Made by a program: the position numbers and the translations under genes. The notes under the pieces were generated by a model. The model did no database searches and was not told the origin of the DNA. It saw only the letters and a program-made list of their open reading frames with translations. Shown piece after piece: positions 63,001 through 64,000 of a DNA stretch of 64,000 bases (positions within the stretch are counted from its first letter, which is position 1; every line of letters starts with the position of its first letter). This DNA comes from Abyssibacter sp036156195 (GTDB lineage Bacteria; Pseudomonadota; Gammaproteobacteria; Nevskiales; OUC007): positions 471,261 through 535,260 of the forward strand of contig JAYZUZ010000011.1 in NCBI GenBank assembly GCA_036156195.1. Direction: 5' to 3'.

Positions 63001-63153
63001 CTGGTCTTCATCCCCGGCGCGGGCACGGAGCTTTATCGCGGCGTCGGCACCATCGTGTTGGCAGGCCTGGTGTTTTCCACCGTGGTCACGGTCACGCTGC
63101 TGCCGGTCCTGCTCACCACGCTGCTGCGACTACGGGCAAGGCCTGCCACCTGA
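60058..63153 (+). CDS. RND-family efflux transporter permease
   Basis: 1031 residues, normal AcrB length: twelve helices and two large periplasmic loops. Helix-4 proton relay area reads AIGMTLDNTIVVLEAIER, with DN where AcrB has DD; helix-10/11 area shows MISMLGFLILLGTVVNNPILIVDRAL. Substrate (drug, solvent or lipid) not predictable; heavy-metal type motifs are not apparent. Translationally coupled to the adaptor (ATGA). It ends 14 nt before the convergent yceH. Confidence 0.94.
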   Translation: MIESLVRRGTLLTVAALVLCVLGLLAALRVPVQMIPDLEVREISVRTSWPGATPQDVEKEILIEQEEFLRAVPNLARLISYASTGSAEIELEFPYGTDITQALIDVNNALSQVPAYPETVDEPRVTADSFSQNAFMYYRVVPLPGNPRALDMDMMRDFIDDNVRTRMERVPGVSQVDVRGGAERQIQIFVDPAALAERGISLTQLRSAIRERNRDISAGDLNSGKRRYLLRTVGRFDDLIDIEDLIIARHGDAVVRLRDVAELRLDHYELRRLSYAEGAPAITLAVNRISGSNVIAIKQAMAPVVEAVNRDVLAPAGMRMSLTSDDVRYVEASVANVWQNLGIGAVLATLVLFAFLRSVRATAVGVLGVPICTIAAFMGLLLAGRTINVISLAGVAFAIGMTLDNTIVVLEAIERERRQGLGRFESAVAGVKRVWSAVLASTLTTVLVFAPILFIEEEAGQLYSDIAVAISASILASMLVAITLVPTAAARLTMAENRPEPGRALRKQVSGAVAWLVARPVRRWGYLGGLSALVVAILVLLTPPAEYLPEGEEPKVFARMIAPPGYNLDEMTVIADDLQTKLMPYVDDDPDRFARGEVDIPALAYLNMSVDPGGLRIITETIRPSQIDALTPILTRLYTAYPGMRAFVSRGSIISSNDGGTRSVNVDISGAELAAIYTAADMVYDRARSVLDDPQIGSQPSSLTLNQPLVEVRPDWLRASELGLSTGELGFAVAALSDGAFVDEYFVGDDKVDMYLYSQAGNAQDVSTLPELPIATPAGIVPISAVATLVDTVDTDEIRRVNGQRTVTLNIIAPRSVALETAVGIVREDVIASLQASGELPAGVVLDISGAADQLDATREALSGNFVVSLVLCYLLLVAIFTHWGYPFVIMTIVPLGVAGGIAGLVLLNLFLRQPFDMISMLGFLILLGTVVNNPILIVDRALQNLREGETSPERAVTEAVDARLRPIMMSMITTVAGLSPLVFIPGAGTELYRGVGTIVLAGLVFSTVVTVTLLPVLLTTLLRLRARPAT

Positions 63154-63167
63154 GCCGGGCCAGCAGG

Positions 63168-63803
63168 CTAGTTGCCCAGGGCCTCTTCCAGCGCCTGCAT
63201 CCGGGCTTCCAAGGCCTCGACCCGGGCCAGCAACTCGTCCCGACTGGCGGATGATGCCCGTGACGCCGGCGCCGAAGGTGGCGCCACCGCGACATCAGGG
63301 ATCTCCGGGGCGCCGCACAGCGTGTGGGCGATGCGCGGTTCCTTCTGCCCGGGCTGGCGCGGCAAGGTCAGAATCAGAGGCTCACTACGATCACCGAGAA
63401 ACTCCAGCGCGGCATCCAGCTCTTCCGGCGTACCTGGGCCACGCAGGCTCTCCGCCCGACTACGCAGTTCCGACCGGGTTTGTGGCCCCCGCAACATGAG
63501 CACGGCAAGAACGGCGGCAGCCTGGTCCTTCAGGAGCAGACGATGCTTGAAGTTCTGCCGCCACTTGGGCACGCGGGAGCCGGTGTCCTCGCGACTGCAA
63601 AAGCGATACTCGGCCAGTTGGGTCAAGGCCCGACCGACCTCCCCCTCTGTCAGCGACATGACCGGCTGGCGTGAGGACTTCTGATTGGCGGCCGCCATGA
63701 TTCCATTAACGGTCATGGGGTAGTAATTGGGGGTTGTGATCGATTTCTCGAACAACGCGGCGAGGACGCGGGCCTCAGCCGGGGACAGTTCTGGCGTCTC
63801 CAC
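63168..63803 (-). CDS. yceH: YceH-family (DUF480, UPF0502) protein
   Basis: 211 residues. Two winged-helix units: LSPAEARVLAALFEKSITTPNYYPMTVNGIMAAANQKSSR in the first and LKDQAAAVLAVLMLRGPQTRSELRSRAE in the second, followed by a Pro/Ala linker and a C-terminal coiled-coil RDELLARVEALEARMQALEEAL. This is the standard YceH layout; the biological role is unknown, with DNA binding suggested by the fold. Start ATG 63803 agrees with the family N-terminus. Confidence 0.92.
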   Translation of the reverse strand: METPELSPAEARVLAALFEKSITTPNYYPMTVNGIMAAANQKSSRQPVMSLTEGEVGRALTQLAEYRFCSREDTGSRVPKWRQNFKHRLLLKDQAAAVLAVLMLRGPQTRSELRSRAESLRGPGTPEELDAALEFLGDRSEPLILTLPRQPGQKEPRIAHTLCGAPEIPDVAVAPPSAPASRASSASRDELLARVEALEARMQALEEALGN

Positions 63804-64000
63804 GAAACGCTCCTAAGCGTTGGGGGCCGTCAGTGTGCCACGGGCTGACGCGAAGGCGCAGAGCCCCCGAACGCAGATTGTTGGTGACCGGGCAAGCCGC
63901 ATAAGCGCTTGCACGATGCCCTGGCGCTTGACGCGGCCAGCGAACGAGGCGCGGTCCGTGGGCCGGGGGGGGGGGCGGCCCGGGCGCGCCCGACCCCCAC
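63804..64000. other. Terminal gene-free stretch with G-homopolymer
   Basis: No ORF is supported. It contains the inverted repeat AACGCT/AGCGTT near 63806-63821 (possibly the yceH promoter region) and an 11-G run at 63965-63975 in the last 40 bases, which may be a low-quality contig end. Confidence 0.5.

Noticed and set aside
60058..63153. DN instead of DD in helix 4 of the RND pump as evidence for a non-functional transporter
   Set aside because: DN or similar variants are frequent in other RND subfamilies, and the rest of the protein is intact.
63819..63825. AAGCGTTGGGG near the right end resembling an attC R' end
   Set aside because: No paired R'' box, and it lies in the upstream region of yceH with an ordinary short palindrome.

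Overview
The window is a GC-rich (by eye about 65%) bacterial chromosome segment, most probably from a gammaproteobacterium. Pointers are djlA, an rhlE-type helicase, yceH, an NfeD/slipin pair, an MCE/Mla-type transport operon, an alpha-clade (CS1-like) chaperone-usher pilus and RND efflux. Genus cannot be read from the sequence. I see no rRNA, tRNA, CRISPR array, phage or transposase gene. The last 40 bases contain an 11-G run and may be an unreliable contig end.

Layout. 1-5.3 kb: a kynureninase-like PLP enzyme cut by the left edge, a 342-bp inverted-repeat (MITE-like) element, proline iminopeptidase, an HD-domain protein coupled to a saccharopine-dehydrogenase-like oxidoreductase, and a zinc-type alcohol dehydrogenase. 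5.6-10.2 kb: an AT-richer array of integron gene cassettes with no integrase beside it (a CALIN). It has eight recognisable attC sites plus a degenerate tail, and carries small, mostly membrane, unknown proteins, a Sel1-repeat gene broken by a frameshift, and a SMI1/KNR4 immunity-like gene. 10.2-19.6 kb: c-di-GMP and two-component signalling genes, a run of small metabolic genes on the plus strand, and djlA. 19.6-24.7 kb: one gene for a giant lipoprotein with five tandem repeats and a long propeller-like region. 24.9-28.5 kb: a four-gene MCE-type lipid transport operon whose ATPase has lost its Walker A and signature motifs.

28.6-40 kb: a NarX/NarL-like two-component pair, a Sel1 protein, a glutathione peroxidase/flavin-oxidase operon, a DsbD-type thiol reductase with a redoxin, and an nfeD-slipin-unknown-mgtC operon. 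40-50 kb: a hemolysin III-like protein, an orphan ParA, lipid-metabolism enzymes (SDR, thiolase, long acyl-CoA dehydrogenase), serA, a cupin, csaA and an EAL protein. 50-57 kb: rhlE, then a chaperone-usher pilus locus split into two convergent units: small subunit, chaperone and usher on plus, major pilin and tip adhesin on minus. 57-64 kb: recQ, an RND efflux pair and yceH.

How the parts connect: at least four genes make or break c-di-GMP or sense signals (REC-GGDEF, PAS-PAS-GGDEF, EAL, PAS histidine kinase), which would fit control of the surface pilus. The MCE operon, the giant lipoprotein and the pilus are all envelope systems, and DsbD could serve their disulfides. The array is the clearest accessory region. 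Each cassette's start matches its own 3' R'' box, with the pattern decaying towards the right end, as expected for old cassettes distal to a lost attI/intI.
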